Shown here: positions 57,517 to 64,000 of the stretch, piece by piece | Numbering within the stretch: position 1 is the first letter of the stretch | Layout of the letters: every line of letters starts with the position of its first letter | From: an uncultured bacterium | Lineage (GTDB): Bacteria; Verrucomicrobiota; Lentisphaeria; Victivallales; UBA1829 | Direction: 5' to 3' | DNA length: 64,000 nucleotides | Assembly: GCA_900549415.1 (NCBI GenBank) | Contig: URNX01000014.1 | Coordinates: forward strand, 5,586-69,585 | Program-made: the position numbers and the translations under genes | Notes under the pieces: generated by a model | The model's database searches: none | What the model was told of the DNA's origin: nothing | Seen by the model: only the letters and a program-made list of their open reading frames with translations

Positions 57517-60500
57517 ATGAACTTTCAGGAAGAGGAACTCTTAAGAATTTTTGACCGGGCGATCATGCCCGATTCTCTGCACGGACAGACTCTGCCGGCT
57601 CCCGAACGGGCAACCGGGGACAATTTCCAGGACATCGCCGTCAGCGAACTCCAGAATTACTGCGACGGGCTGGAACAGAAAATGATCCGCATGCAGCAGG
57701 AAATCAACACTCTCAAGCACTCTGTCGCACAGGAAAAACAGATCACCGCCAGACAGTCGAACGAATGCGAATCGCTCCGCCGCCAGATGGAATACGACAG
57801 ACAGTATCTGCTCCAGATTCTGAACTCCCGCGCCTGGGCCGTAGCCCGCATGATCCACTACCTGCGCGGAATTCTCACTTTCAACAGGGCTATCATCCTC
57901 GAACTCAAGACGGTCATTGACGACCGTCTTCTTCAGGAAGCCGCAAGCCAGAGCACCCCGAAACGCAAAGCCGCAGTTCTGCTCAGCGCTCTGATGCATC
58001 AGGCAACCCGCACCGTCAAGAAAATCGCGGGAACGAAAACTCCGTTCACGTCCCCTCTTCCCGGCTCCATACTCGAACCCGGCGTTTACGGCTCCTTCTA
58101 TCAGGATGACGAACGTTTTCCGCGTCTGGATCCGGAAGTCCGCGCCATCACCTTCTATCTTCCGCAGTACCACACCTTCCCTGAAAACGACGAATGGTGG
58201 GGCAAAGGATTCACCGAATGGACCAACACCCGGAAGGCGAAACCGCGTTTCCCCGGACACTATCAGCCGCGCACGCCGCACAAAGACATCGGGTATTACG
58301 ATCTCTCGCAAGTCGAAACCCTCAAACGGCAGGCCGCTCTCGCCAAAGCCCACGGGATCGACGCCTTCTGCATGTATTATTACTGGTTCGACGGCAAAAA
58401 GCTCATGGAAAAGCCGCTCGACCTGCTCATCAGCCATCCCGAAATCGACCTCAAGTTCTGTCTCTGCTGGGCAAATGAAAACTGGACCCGCACCTGGGAC
58501 GGACAGGAGAAATCGGTTCTCATTCAGCAGAACTACTCCGATGAAAACGACATCCGTTTCATTCAGGATCTCAAAAAATACATCACCGACCCGCGCTATG
58601 TCCGCTGCGACGGCAAGCCGGTCATTCTCATCTATCACGCGAAAATTCTGCCCGACCCGAACAAGACCTTCGCCGCCTGGCGCGACTGGTGCCGCAAAAA
58701 CGGCGTCGGAGAAATCCAGATCTGGTCCTGCCGGACCTTCATCCGAACCGATGAATTCAAGAAACCGGTCGAAGTCGACCGCGAAGTCGAGTTCCCGCCC
58801 CACATGGTCGCCAGCCTGGAACTGATCAAACCTTCCGTCTTCAAAGCGTACAAAGAGGACGGCTTCTATTACAACTACGCGAAAATCATCGAAGACGTCC
58901 GCAACAACACCACAATGGCGGATCGCTCGCCCTACCCGTACTACCGCTGCGCCATGCTCGGCTGGGACAACTCCGCCAGACGCGCGGAAGGCTACTCCAT
59001 CTGGCAGTATTTCTCTCTCGATTCCTACCATTTCTGGCTCCGGAAAAACATCGAATACACAAAGAAGAATTTCCCGGAAAATGAACGCTTCATCTTCATC
59101 AACGCCTGGAACGAATGGGCGGAAGGAACCTATCTGGAACCGGATGAACGCTTCGGCTACGCCAGCATCAACACCACGACCCGCGCCCTCTGCGACCTTC
59201 CCGCGCGCGGTGACTATCTGGTGCTCACCCCCTTCCGCGGCGAAATCGAATCCCCCGGAAAAGTTCTGATCCACCTCCACGCATTCTACCCCGACCTGAT
59301 GGAGGAATTCATTCAGTGTTTCAACAACATTCCGTTTGAATACGACTGCGAAATCACCACCGACACACGGAAAAAGAGCGTCGAAATCAAACAGATTCTC
59401 AAAGCGCATCCGCTCCGGACCTGCACAAAATGGCACATCACCGTCACCCCGAACTGCGGACGCGACGTCGCCCCGTTCTTCGCCGCATGCTCCGACAAGA
59501 TCGGCAAATATGATTTCATCGGTCACTTCCATACGAAAAAATCCACCACAGTAAACTGGGGCGACGAATGGCGTCATTACCTTCTCGACCAGCTTCTCGG
59601 CTCGGAAGACAACGTCAAAACCATCTTCCGCCGCTTCTCCCGCGACGCCCGTCTCGGTCTCTGCTTCCCCTGTCCCCATCCGGGAATGCGCCACTACATG
59701 CACTGGGAAAAGAACCGCGAACGCTGCGAACAGCTTCTCGCCGCAATGGGACTCCAGGTTCAGCTTCCGGATCGCCCTCTCTTCCCTGTCGGGCAGATGT
59801 TCTGGGCGCGGACCAAAGCCATTGAACCGCTCTTCCGCAGCGGCATCATCAAACAGAAGGATTTCGAATCCGAAAACGGTCAGATCACCGACACCCTCGC
59901 CCATGCAACCGAACGTATTTGGAAGTATGTCGCCGAAGGAACCGGATACACCACTCTCGCCGCAACTCTTCCGCCCGCTCCCCCGGCTGAAAAAGAGACA
60001 GGGAAAGTGCGCCGCCTTGCGCTTTTCATCCACTATCAGGCGGACAAGTCCGTTTCCGATGCGGATCTCTACCTGCTCAAGGAACTCCGCAAATCATCGG
60101 AAATCGTCGTTATCTCCAACTCCGGACTCAGCAGACACGCGATGAAAAAGGTCCAGACCTTTGCCAAAGAGGTCATGGTTCGCGACAACACGGGCTTCGA
60201 CTTCGGCGCCTGGAAAGCGGCTCTCGCCAAAACCCGGCTTGAGAATTACGATGAACTCGTTCTCCTGAACAACAGCATCATCGGTCCCTTCTACTCCTTC
60301 GACCGCATCTTCGGGCGGATGCAGCGGAGCCGCGCCGATTTCTGGGGCATGACCGAATTCCCCGAAACGCGCAATCCGAAACGCGAAGAGGCGAAGTACC
60401 TCCCCAGCGGCGTCATTCCCCGCCACATCCAGAGCTATTTCCTCGTCTTCCGCCGCAAAGCCATCGAATCGAAAGCCTTTCGCGACTTCTGGTCAAAAGT

Positions 60501-60816
60501 CGAAAACGAGAAATCGCTCCCCGATGTCGTTGCCAAATACGAAACCCAGCTCACCCGCAAACTCGAAGAGAGCGGTCTTGTTTCCGACACCTATCTGCGC
60601 ACCGCCGCCCGTCTCCAGGACGTCGACCGCATCACGCCGGAATACAACGCCATCTACTGCCGCCCCCAGGACTTCCTGGTCCTCGGCTTCCCCTTCCTGA
60701 AGAAAAACATCTGCTACTACATGACGCAGCCGCAGATCAACGAAACCGTTCACCTGATCGGTCTCTTCTCAAAGTATCCAACGGAAAACATCAATATAAC
60801 AGCTAAAAAGAGGTAA
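57517..60816 (+). CDS. Large glycan-synthesis protein: coiled coil, WbsX/GH99-like domain and two RgpF-like domains
   Basis: A 1099-residue protein. Residues 45-100 form a coiled coil followed by an amphipathic LNSRAWAVARMIH helix, as seen in membrane-associated glycosyltransferases. Residues about 208-565 are a WbsX/GH99-like domain (ITFYLPQYHTFPENDEWWGKGFTEW, AFCMYYYWFDGKK, FCLCWANENWTRTWDG, FINAWNEWAEGTYLEPD). Residues about 575-820 and 835-1090 are two rhamnan-synthesis RgpF-like domains (the first with NCGRDVAPFFA, the second with NTGFDFGAWKAAL, then VLLNNSIIGPF). It probably assembles a rhamnose-rich O-antigen. The start lies one base after the Wzt stop codon; the large opposite-strand frames here are shadows. 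Confidence 0.88.
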   Translation: MNFQEEELLRIFDRAIMPDSLHGQTLPAPERATGDNFQDIAVSELQNYCDGLEQKMIRMQQEINTLKHSVAQEKQITARQSNECESLRRQMEYDRQYLLQILNSRAWAVARMIHYLRGILTFNRAIILELKTVIDDRLLQEAASQSTPKRKAAVLLSALMHQATRTVKKIAGTKTPFTSPLPGSILEPGVYGSFYQDDERFPRLDPEVRAITFYLPQYHTFPENDEWWGKGFTEWTNTRKAKPRFPGHYQPRTPHKDIGYYDLSQVETLKRQAALAKAHGIDAFCMYYYWFDGKKLMEKPLDLLISHPEIDLKFCLCWANENWTRTWDGQEKSVLIQQNYSDENDIRFIQDLKKYITDPRYVRCDGKPVILIYHAKILPDPNKTFAAWRDWCRKNGVGEIQIWSCRTFIRTDEFKKPVEVDREVEFPPHMVASLELIKPSVFKAYKEDGFYYNYAKIIEDVRNNTTMADRSPYPYYRCAMLGWDNSARRAEGYSIWQYFSLDSYHFWLRKNIEYTKKNFPENERFIFINAWNEWAEGTYLEPDERFGYASINTTTRALCDLPARGDYLVLTPFRGEIESPGKVLIHLHAFYPDLMEEFIQCFNNIPFEYDCEITTDTRKKSVEIKQILKAHPLRTCTKWHITVTPNCGRDVAPFFAACSDKIGKYDFIGHFHTKKSTTVNWGDEWRHYLLDQLLGSEDNVKTIFRRFSRDARLGLCFPCPHPGMRHYMHWEKNRERCEQLLAAMGLQVQLPDRPLFPVGQMFWARTKAIEPLFRSGIIKQKDFESENGQITDTLAHATERIWKYVAEGTGYTTLAATLPPAPPAEKETGKVRRLALFIHYQADKSVSDADLYLLKELRKSSEIVVISNSGLSRHAMKKVQTFAKEVMVRDNTGFDFGAWKAALAKTRLENYDELVLLNNSIIGPFYSFDRIFGRMQRSRADFWGMTEFPETRNPKREEAKYLPSGVIPRHIQSYFLVFRRKAIESKAFRDFWSKVENEKSLPDVVAKYETQLTRKLEESGLVSDTYLRTAARLQDVDRITPEYNAIYCRPQDFLVLGFPFLKKNICYYMTQPQINETVHLIGLFSKYPTENINITAKKR

Positions 60817-60822
60817 TCAATC

Positions 60823-61941
60823 ATGAGCGACCCGAAAAAAGACGCAAAACGCGACATCATCCGCCGGCGGATATTCATGAAAAACGTTCCGGACTTCGCC
60901 GAAAAAGCCGGACTAGAAATCGGAGCCCTCTGCGCACCGCTCCTTCAGAAAAGCGAGGCGAACATCAAGTACTACGACATCTTCCCGAAAGAGACTCTCA
61001 TCGAACACTTCCAGGAATTCTACCCCGGAAGAACCTTCGTCGACGTCGATTTCGTCGCCCGCACGCGCTCTCTCTCCGAAGTCCTCGGCGACAACAAGTT
61101 CGACTACTTCATCGCGAACCATGTCATCGAACACATTCCCGACTTCATCGGCTTCTTCAAATCCGTGTACGAAAGCCTCAACGACGGCGGTAAATTCTTC
61201 CTCGCCGTCCCCGACCGCCGCTTCACGTTCGACTACTACCGTCCCGAAACCTCCGCCGGACACCTCATCGTCGACCACGAGGATCACGGAACCGTCGACG
61301 CCGCTGAACACATTCTCGACTCCCTCATCTACCACACGGAAAAGCTGAACATCTACTGGAGCGACATTGAAAACCAGCGCTACAACTTCGTTCACCACCA
61401 CCATATTTTCAATTACGAAACCTTTATCGACCGGATCATCAAGCCGCTGATCCGCCTCCGCTACTTCCCCTTCTCCGTCATCGACTGCCACTTCGAACCG
61501 GACCTCGACAACGAATTCAACATCGTTCTTGAAAAATGCACCGACCTCAGCCAGATCCACATCCTCGGCGAACACATCGAAGTCCAGCCCGAAAGACACG
61601 AGGAAGCACCCAACCTCTACGACTTCCGCGCGCAGATGGATCTCATCTCGAAATCCGGCTGGTTCGATCCGCTCTGGTACCTCACCACATACACAACCGT
61701 CCGTCTCAGCGGACTCAATCCCCTCAAGCACTACTACTTCTGGGGCGCGTTCCACGGCTTCAACCCCTCGCCGCGCTTCGATTCGAACTACTACCTCCAG
61801 GCGAACCCCGACGTCCAGCAGGCCGGACTCAACCCGCTCTGGCACTACCTCCACAACGGCGTCAACGAAGGACGTTTCCCGCTGCCGCAGTCGGAAATTG
61901 ACGCAGCGCAGGGCAATCAGACGACGGAATCCGCCGAATAA
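60823..61941 (+). CDS. SAM-dependent methyltransferase with a C-terminal repeat module
   Basis: A 372-residue protein. Residues about 25-165 are a class I SAM methyltransferase fold (EIGALCAPLL, KFDYFIANHVIEHIPDFIGFF, GGKFFLAVPDRRF). The C-terminal part (about 285-365) carries two copies of a short module of the FDxxYYLxxNPDVxxAGLNPLxHYxxxGxxEGR type (WFDPLWYL...LNPLKHYYFWG, and FDSNYYLQANPDVQQAGLNPLWHYLHNG). This module is common in rhamnan and O-antigen synthesis proteins. It may methylate, and so terminate, the polymer recognised by the Wzt C-terminal domain. The last gene of the cluster. Confidence 0.85.
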   Translation: MSDPKKDAKRDIIRRRIFMKNVPDFAEKAGLEIGALCAPLLQKSEANIKYYDIFPKETLIEHFQEFYPGRTFVDVDFVARTRSLSEVLGDNKFDYFIANHVIEHIPDFIGFFKSVYESLNDGGKFFLAVPDRRFTFDYYRPETSAGHLIVDHEDHGTVDAAEHILDSLIYHTEKLNIYWSDIENQRYNFVHHHHIFNYETFIDRIIKPLIRLRYFPFSVIDCHFEPDLDNEFNIVLEKCTDLSQIHILGEHIEVQPERHEEAPNLYDFRAQMDLISKSGWFDPLWYLTTYTTVRLSGLNPLKHYYFWGAFHGFNPSPRFDSNYYLQANPDVQQAGLNPLWHYLHNGVNEGRFPLPQSEIDAAQGNQTTESAE

Positions 61942-61953
61942 CCGCTGCTCACC

Positions 61954-61979
61954 CCGCCGGTTCCACCCGGGACCGGCGG
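61954..61979. terminator. Hairpin between convergent genes
   Basis: CCGCCGGT (61954-61961) pairs with ACCGGCGG (61972-61979), loop of 10 bases. It lies between two convergent stops, but no clear T-run follows on either strand, so termination strength is uncertain. Confidence 0.5.
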
Positions 61980-61980
61980 T

Positions 61981-62712
61981 TCAGTATTCAAAATCGAACA
62001 CGATCGGCAGATGATCGGAAAACTCCACGTCCGGCACACTGAAACGCACCGCGCGGATGGATTTGGAACATAAAACAAAATCCAGGCGCAGCTTCGGATT
62101 CCCTGCGGGATACGTCGGCAGCCCCTCCGTGTTCGGATCGTAAAGGTCGAGCGTCCGCATGAGCTTTTCGACCTCCTCCGCGCCGTCGAACGCGTTGAAA
62201 TCGCCGGCGATGACAACCGGTTCGGGGTTGATGGCGGCGATTTTCATCAGATAATCGAGCTGAGCCGCGCGCGTTTTGTGACCGAGCGCGAGATGCACGA
62301 GGAAGAACCGGATCCCGCCGATATGCAGTTCCAGAATCAGTTTTTTGAATCCGACGGGAAAGTAATAGACCTTCTCTTCGGCGGCGTCGAGACGGGTGAA
62401 GAACGCGTTTCCCTGTTTGCGGAGAATGGGGATCCGGCGTCCGATGGAGCTGAGCCCGTACTTCACGCCGCACAGGGAATAATGCTTGAGCCGTTTTGCC
62501 ACGAGCGCGGCCTGATTGACGAATCCGGTCCGGAACGATCCTGTATCGATCTCGACGAGCCCGACGACGTCCGCATTGCTCCGGTCGATGAAATTGATGA
62601 TCCGGTTCAGATATTCCATTCGCGTATGCAGATAGCGGTGAGCGGTGAAGACGGTTCCGATTCCGCCGGCGGTTCCGGTTCCGTACGCGATATTGTAAAC
62701 AAGCAGTCTCAT
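61981..62712 (-). CDS. Endonuclease/exonuclease/phosphatase family protein
   Basis: A 243-residue metal-dependent phosphodiesterase of the EEP superfamily. The motifs are VGLVEIDTGSF (catalytic Glu), VIAGDFNAFDG and a final SDHLPIVFDFEY with the Asp-His pair; MRLLVYNIAYG is the family's first strand. The ATG at 62712, with GGAGAAAC upstream, fits; a longer frame runs into the hairpin array and is rejected. It is a small-molecule or lipid phosphatase/phosphodiesterase rather than a DNA repair nuclease, judging by length. No close operon partners. Confidence 0.88.
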   Translation of the reverse strand: MRLLVYNIAYGTGTAGGIGTVFTAHRYLHTRMEYLNRIINFIDRSNADVVGLVEIDTGSFRTGFVNQAALVAKRLKHYSLCGVKYGLSSIGRRIPILRKQGNAFFTRLDAAEEKVYYFPVGFKKLILELHIGGIRFFLVHLALGHKTRAAQLDYLMKIAAINPEPVVIAGDFNAFDGAEEVEKLMRTLDLYDPNTEGLPTYPAGNPKLRLDFVLCSKSIRAVRFSVPDVEFSDHLPIVFDFEY

Positions 62713-62775
62713 AATGTTTCTCCATGGAGAATAGGATAGTGCCTGTTTTAAAAAAATCAAGCGCGAACGGAGAAA

Positions 62776-63173
62776 AAGTGTCGCCCCTCCGGGGCTCGGC
62801 AAGTGTCGCTTCGCTCGAAAGTGTCGGCTTCGCCTCTGCAAGTGTCGCTTCGCTCGAAAGGGCCGAGCGCGGAGCGCTGTTGAATTGACCATCCGGTTGC
62901 GCGCCTGCGGCGCTTAAGCGACGCCCCTTCCGCGCCCCATCCCGAGTTCAACGATATATTGTTCCTTTGAGTCTCTCCTTGCCACCAGCGCGCACCTCTT
63001 CCCCTCCTAAGCGCCGCGGGCGCGCAATTCTCTTTCGGCAAAGCCGCATCAACAGAGACAGCTCGGCCCTTTCGAGCGGCCATCGGCCGCGACACTTGCC
63101 GAGCCCCAAAGGGGCGACACTTGCACAGGCGCTCTGCGCCGACACTTTCGAGCGCTCTACGAGCGCGACACTT
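62776..63173. repeat. Inverted array of triloop hairpins joined by an AAGTGTCG linker
   Basis: A 546-base gap between the EEP gene and the prepilin genes holds an organised, non-coding array. The left arm has AAGTGTCG at 62776, 62801, 62819 and 62840; the right arm has its complement CGACACTT at 63090, 63115, 63140 and 63166. Each linker is joined to a small hairpin, seven of which have perfect 4-6 bp stems and a 3-base loop: left 62783-62795, inner 62901-62913, 63011-63023 and 63036-63046, right 63076-63090, 63103-63115, 63128-63140 and 63152-63166. The arms match each other: 62776-62809 is the inverse of 63089-63122 in 32 of 34 positions (loop differs), and 62852-62868 is the exact inverse of 63061-63077. 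A T8-G-T9 run follows at 63172. Confidence 0.85.
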
Positions 63174-63258
63174 TTTTTTGTTTTTTTTTCATTTAGGACT
63201 GGAAATTTTAAAAAGTTGTTGTATATGATATAGTAGAGCAAGTTTTAGGAGAACGGAC

Positions 63259-63828
63259 ATGCGAAAGATACGCCACAGCTTCAACATGGTAGAGATCGTT
63301 TTAGCGATAGGAGTCGTCGCATTCGGGATAACCGGCGTCATGGCCCTCCTCCCGCCTGCACTGAATGCTATGAAAAATGTGAACTATGATGGCTTCATGG
63401 ATGAAGCTGCATCAAAAATCCAGTGGCTGATTAACGACGATAAAATAAAACTCTCCGAAATGAGTTTCTATGATAGCAATTATAAAAGCAATGTTCTAGA
63501 AAAAATAAATGACCCAGCTTATCAAAGTAAGACGAATGAATATTCCGATAAACGTATATATCAACAAATTCCTGGTCGGTTATACTATATTACATCCGAT
63601 GATGGAGCCGTTGGAATTCATGCCAATGTTTGGAAAGCTCCTATAGAGGATTTAAGAATTCGCGCAAATAACACAACAGACGACATAAAGTCCCTTTCTG
63701 CTTTGAGTGATACAGGACGGATCTTTATCTGCGTCAGCTGGCCGACTTCAAAAAAATGGGAAGATCGAGACAAACGTTACATCGTTTACGACAAGTTTGG
63801 AACTACTTATTCTTCCGCCACCCCGTAA
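63259..63828 (+). CDS. Prepilin-like protein
   Basis: A 189-residue protein with a prepilin-type N-terminus: a short basic leader, then NMVEIVLAIGVVAFGITGVMALLPPALNAMKN as hydrophobic helix. The residue before the likely cleavage site is Ser rather than Gly. The mature part is hydrophilic and Asn/Lys/Tyr-rich and is AT-richer than the rest of the window, with codons such as AAA, ATA and TAT. It resembles the prepilin set of Verrucomicrobia-type cassettes (assignment tentative). SD TAGGAGAA precedes the ATG; a second prepilin gene follows 15 bases later. Confidence 0.85.
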   Translation: MRKIRHSFNMVEIVLAIGVVAFGITGVMALLPPALNAMKNVNYDGFMDEAASKIQWLINDDKIKLSEMSFYDSNYKSNVLEKINDPAYQSKTNEYSDKRIYQQIPGRLYYITSDDGAVGIHANVWKAPIEDLRIRANNTTDDIKSLSALSDTGRIFICVSWPTSKKWEDRDKRYIVYDKFGTTYSSATP

Positions 63829-63843
63829 CTGGAGTAAAGGGAA

Positions 63844-63930
63844 ATGGTCAAAATCTACACAAAAAAATCATTTACTTTGATAGAAATCGCAGTTGCAATG
63901 TCTATTTTCGCGATTCTCATGCTTGTCATG
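63844..63930 (+). CDS. Prepilin-like protein, 5' fragment cut by adapter sequence
   Basis: Twenty-nine codons are present, encoding a basic leader and the prepilin helix start SFTLIEIAVAMSIFAILMLVM. The frame then runs into the Illumina adapter at 63931, so the true protein continues beyond the assembled data and the apparent downstream codons are not real. It is probably cotranscribed with the prepilin gene just upstream. AAAGGGAA serves as SD. Confidence 0.85.
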
Positions 63931-64000
63931 AGATCGGAAGAGCACACGTCTGAACTCCAGTCACGTTTCGGAATCTCGTATGCCGTCTTCTGCTTGAAAA
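63931..64000 (+). other. Illumina TruSeq index adapter (sequencing artefact)
   Basis: Bases 63931-63996 match the TruSeq indexed adapter: AGATCGGAAGAGCACACGTC starts it, a fixed block runs to 63964, the index GTTTCG with GA (63965-63972) matches index 21, and the P7-end block ATCTCGTATGCCGTCTTC follows to 63996, then AAAA. This is library sequence left at a contig end, not genome. Confidence 0.98.

Noticed and set aside
57541..60033. Very long minus-strand reading frame (830 codons)
   Set aside because: It is a shadow of the glycan-synthesis protein: the plus-strand frame carries clear WbsX and RgpF motifs, while this translation is Val/Gly/Glu-biased with no recognisable domain. The GC-rich third positions keep antisense frames open.
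61900..62760. Longer start for the EEP phosphatase inside the hairpin array
   Set aside because: The family's first strand begins at the ATG at 62712 with a good SD; the extension would translate repeat modules.
62757..63095. Coding gene inside the hairpin array on the minus strand
   Set aside because: The frame is made of repeat modules (Arg/Ser/Cys-rich translation), has no SD and no homology signs; similar frames appear in several phases.
62776..63173. CRISPR array
   Set aside because: Repeats are only 8 bases, spacing is 18-26 bases, spacers are self-complementary hairpins and the two halves are in opposite orientation; no cas genes are present.
63756..63953. Short plus-strand gene at the right end
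   Set aside because: The frame runs through the Illumina adapter and overlaps two real prepilin genes in another phase.
1..64000. tRNA, rRNA, insertion sequences and attachment sites
   Set aside because: I looked for the TTCGA-type arm motifs, IS terminal repeats with transposase genes and integrases and saw none. The only repeat system is the hairpin array.

Overview
The window looks like a chromosomal contig end from a Lentisphaerota bacterium (Victivallis-like, probably gut-derived). This is inferred from three things: pseudopilin-like proteins of the H-X9-DG type embedded in glycan-degradation operons, many secreted or intracellular glycosidases paired with AraC/LacI regulators and Gfo/Idh plus TIM-barrel sugar enzymes, and a Gram-negative cell envelope (LolA, LpxL-type acyltransferase, lipoproteins). 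Most genes are moderately GC-rich, while the last kilobase is clearly AT-richer. No rRNA, tRNA, CRISPR array or transposase was found.

Layout. 1-9252: the tail of an HrpB-type helicase, a nitroreductase operon, ychF-murJ, murD, a nucleoside hydrolase with an AraC regulator, and murC. 9472-25625: a compact 17-gene aryl-polyene/flexirubin-type cluster, nearly every gene overlapping the next and closed by a strong terminator. It encodes three full ketosynthases, two Cys-less ketosynthase-like proteins (one fused to a GT2 glycosyltransferase and DUF2062), one ACP, a ketoreductase, two hotdog dehydratases, a thioesterase, an AMP-ligase, two acyltransferases, and LolA, MMPL and DUF3261 export parts. 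Together they would start from an aryl acid, build a conjugated polyene, move it to a lipid and export it to the outer membrane.

25694-42979: glycan use. A long minus-strand operon (GH99/WbsX-like, H-X9-DG protein, GH39-like, carbohydrate-binding-like protein, GH78 rhamnosidase, GH2 mannosidase, TIM-barrel isomerase, Gfo/Idh dehydrogenase) starts from a clear promoter near 38.57 kb. Divergent AraC and LacI genes follow, the latter coupled to a second H-X9-DG gene and a GH5 enzyme. 43118-53076: a lipoprotein phosphatase with an inserted domain, carA, a Cys-less YkuD homologue, accA, a GNAT plus GGCT/amidoligase-like pair, murI, DUF2062 and prmC. 53236-61941: a C39-like surface protein and a polysaccharide export/synthesis set (Wzm, Wzt, a three-domain glycosyltransferase, a methyltransferase).

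62713-63258 holds an unusual inverted array of triloop hairpins joined by a conserved 8-mer, lying between a minus-strand EEP phosphatase gene and AT-rich prepilin genes. The last 66-70 bases are not biological: they are an Illumina TruSeq index adapter, so the final prepilin gene is cut off artificially at 63930.
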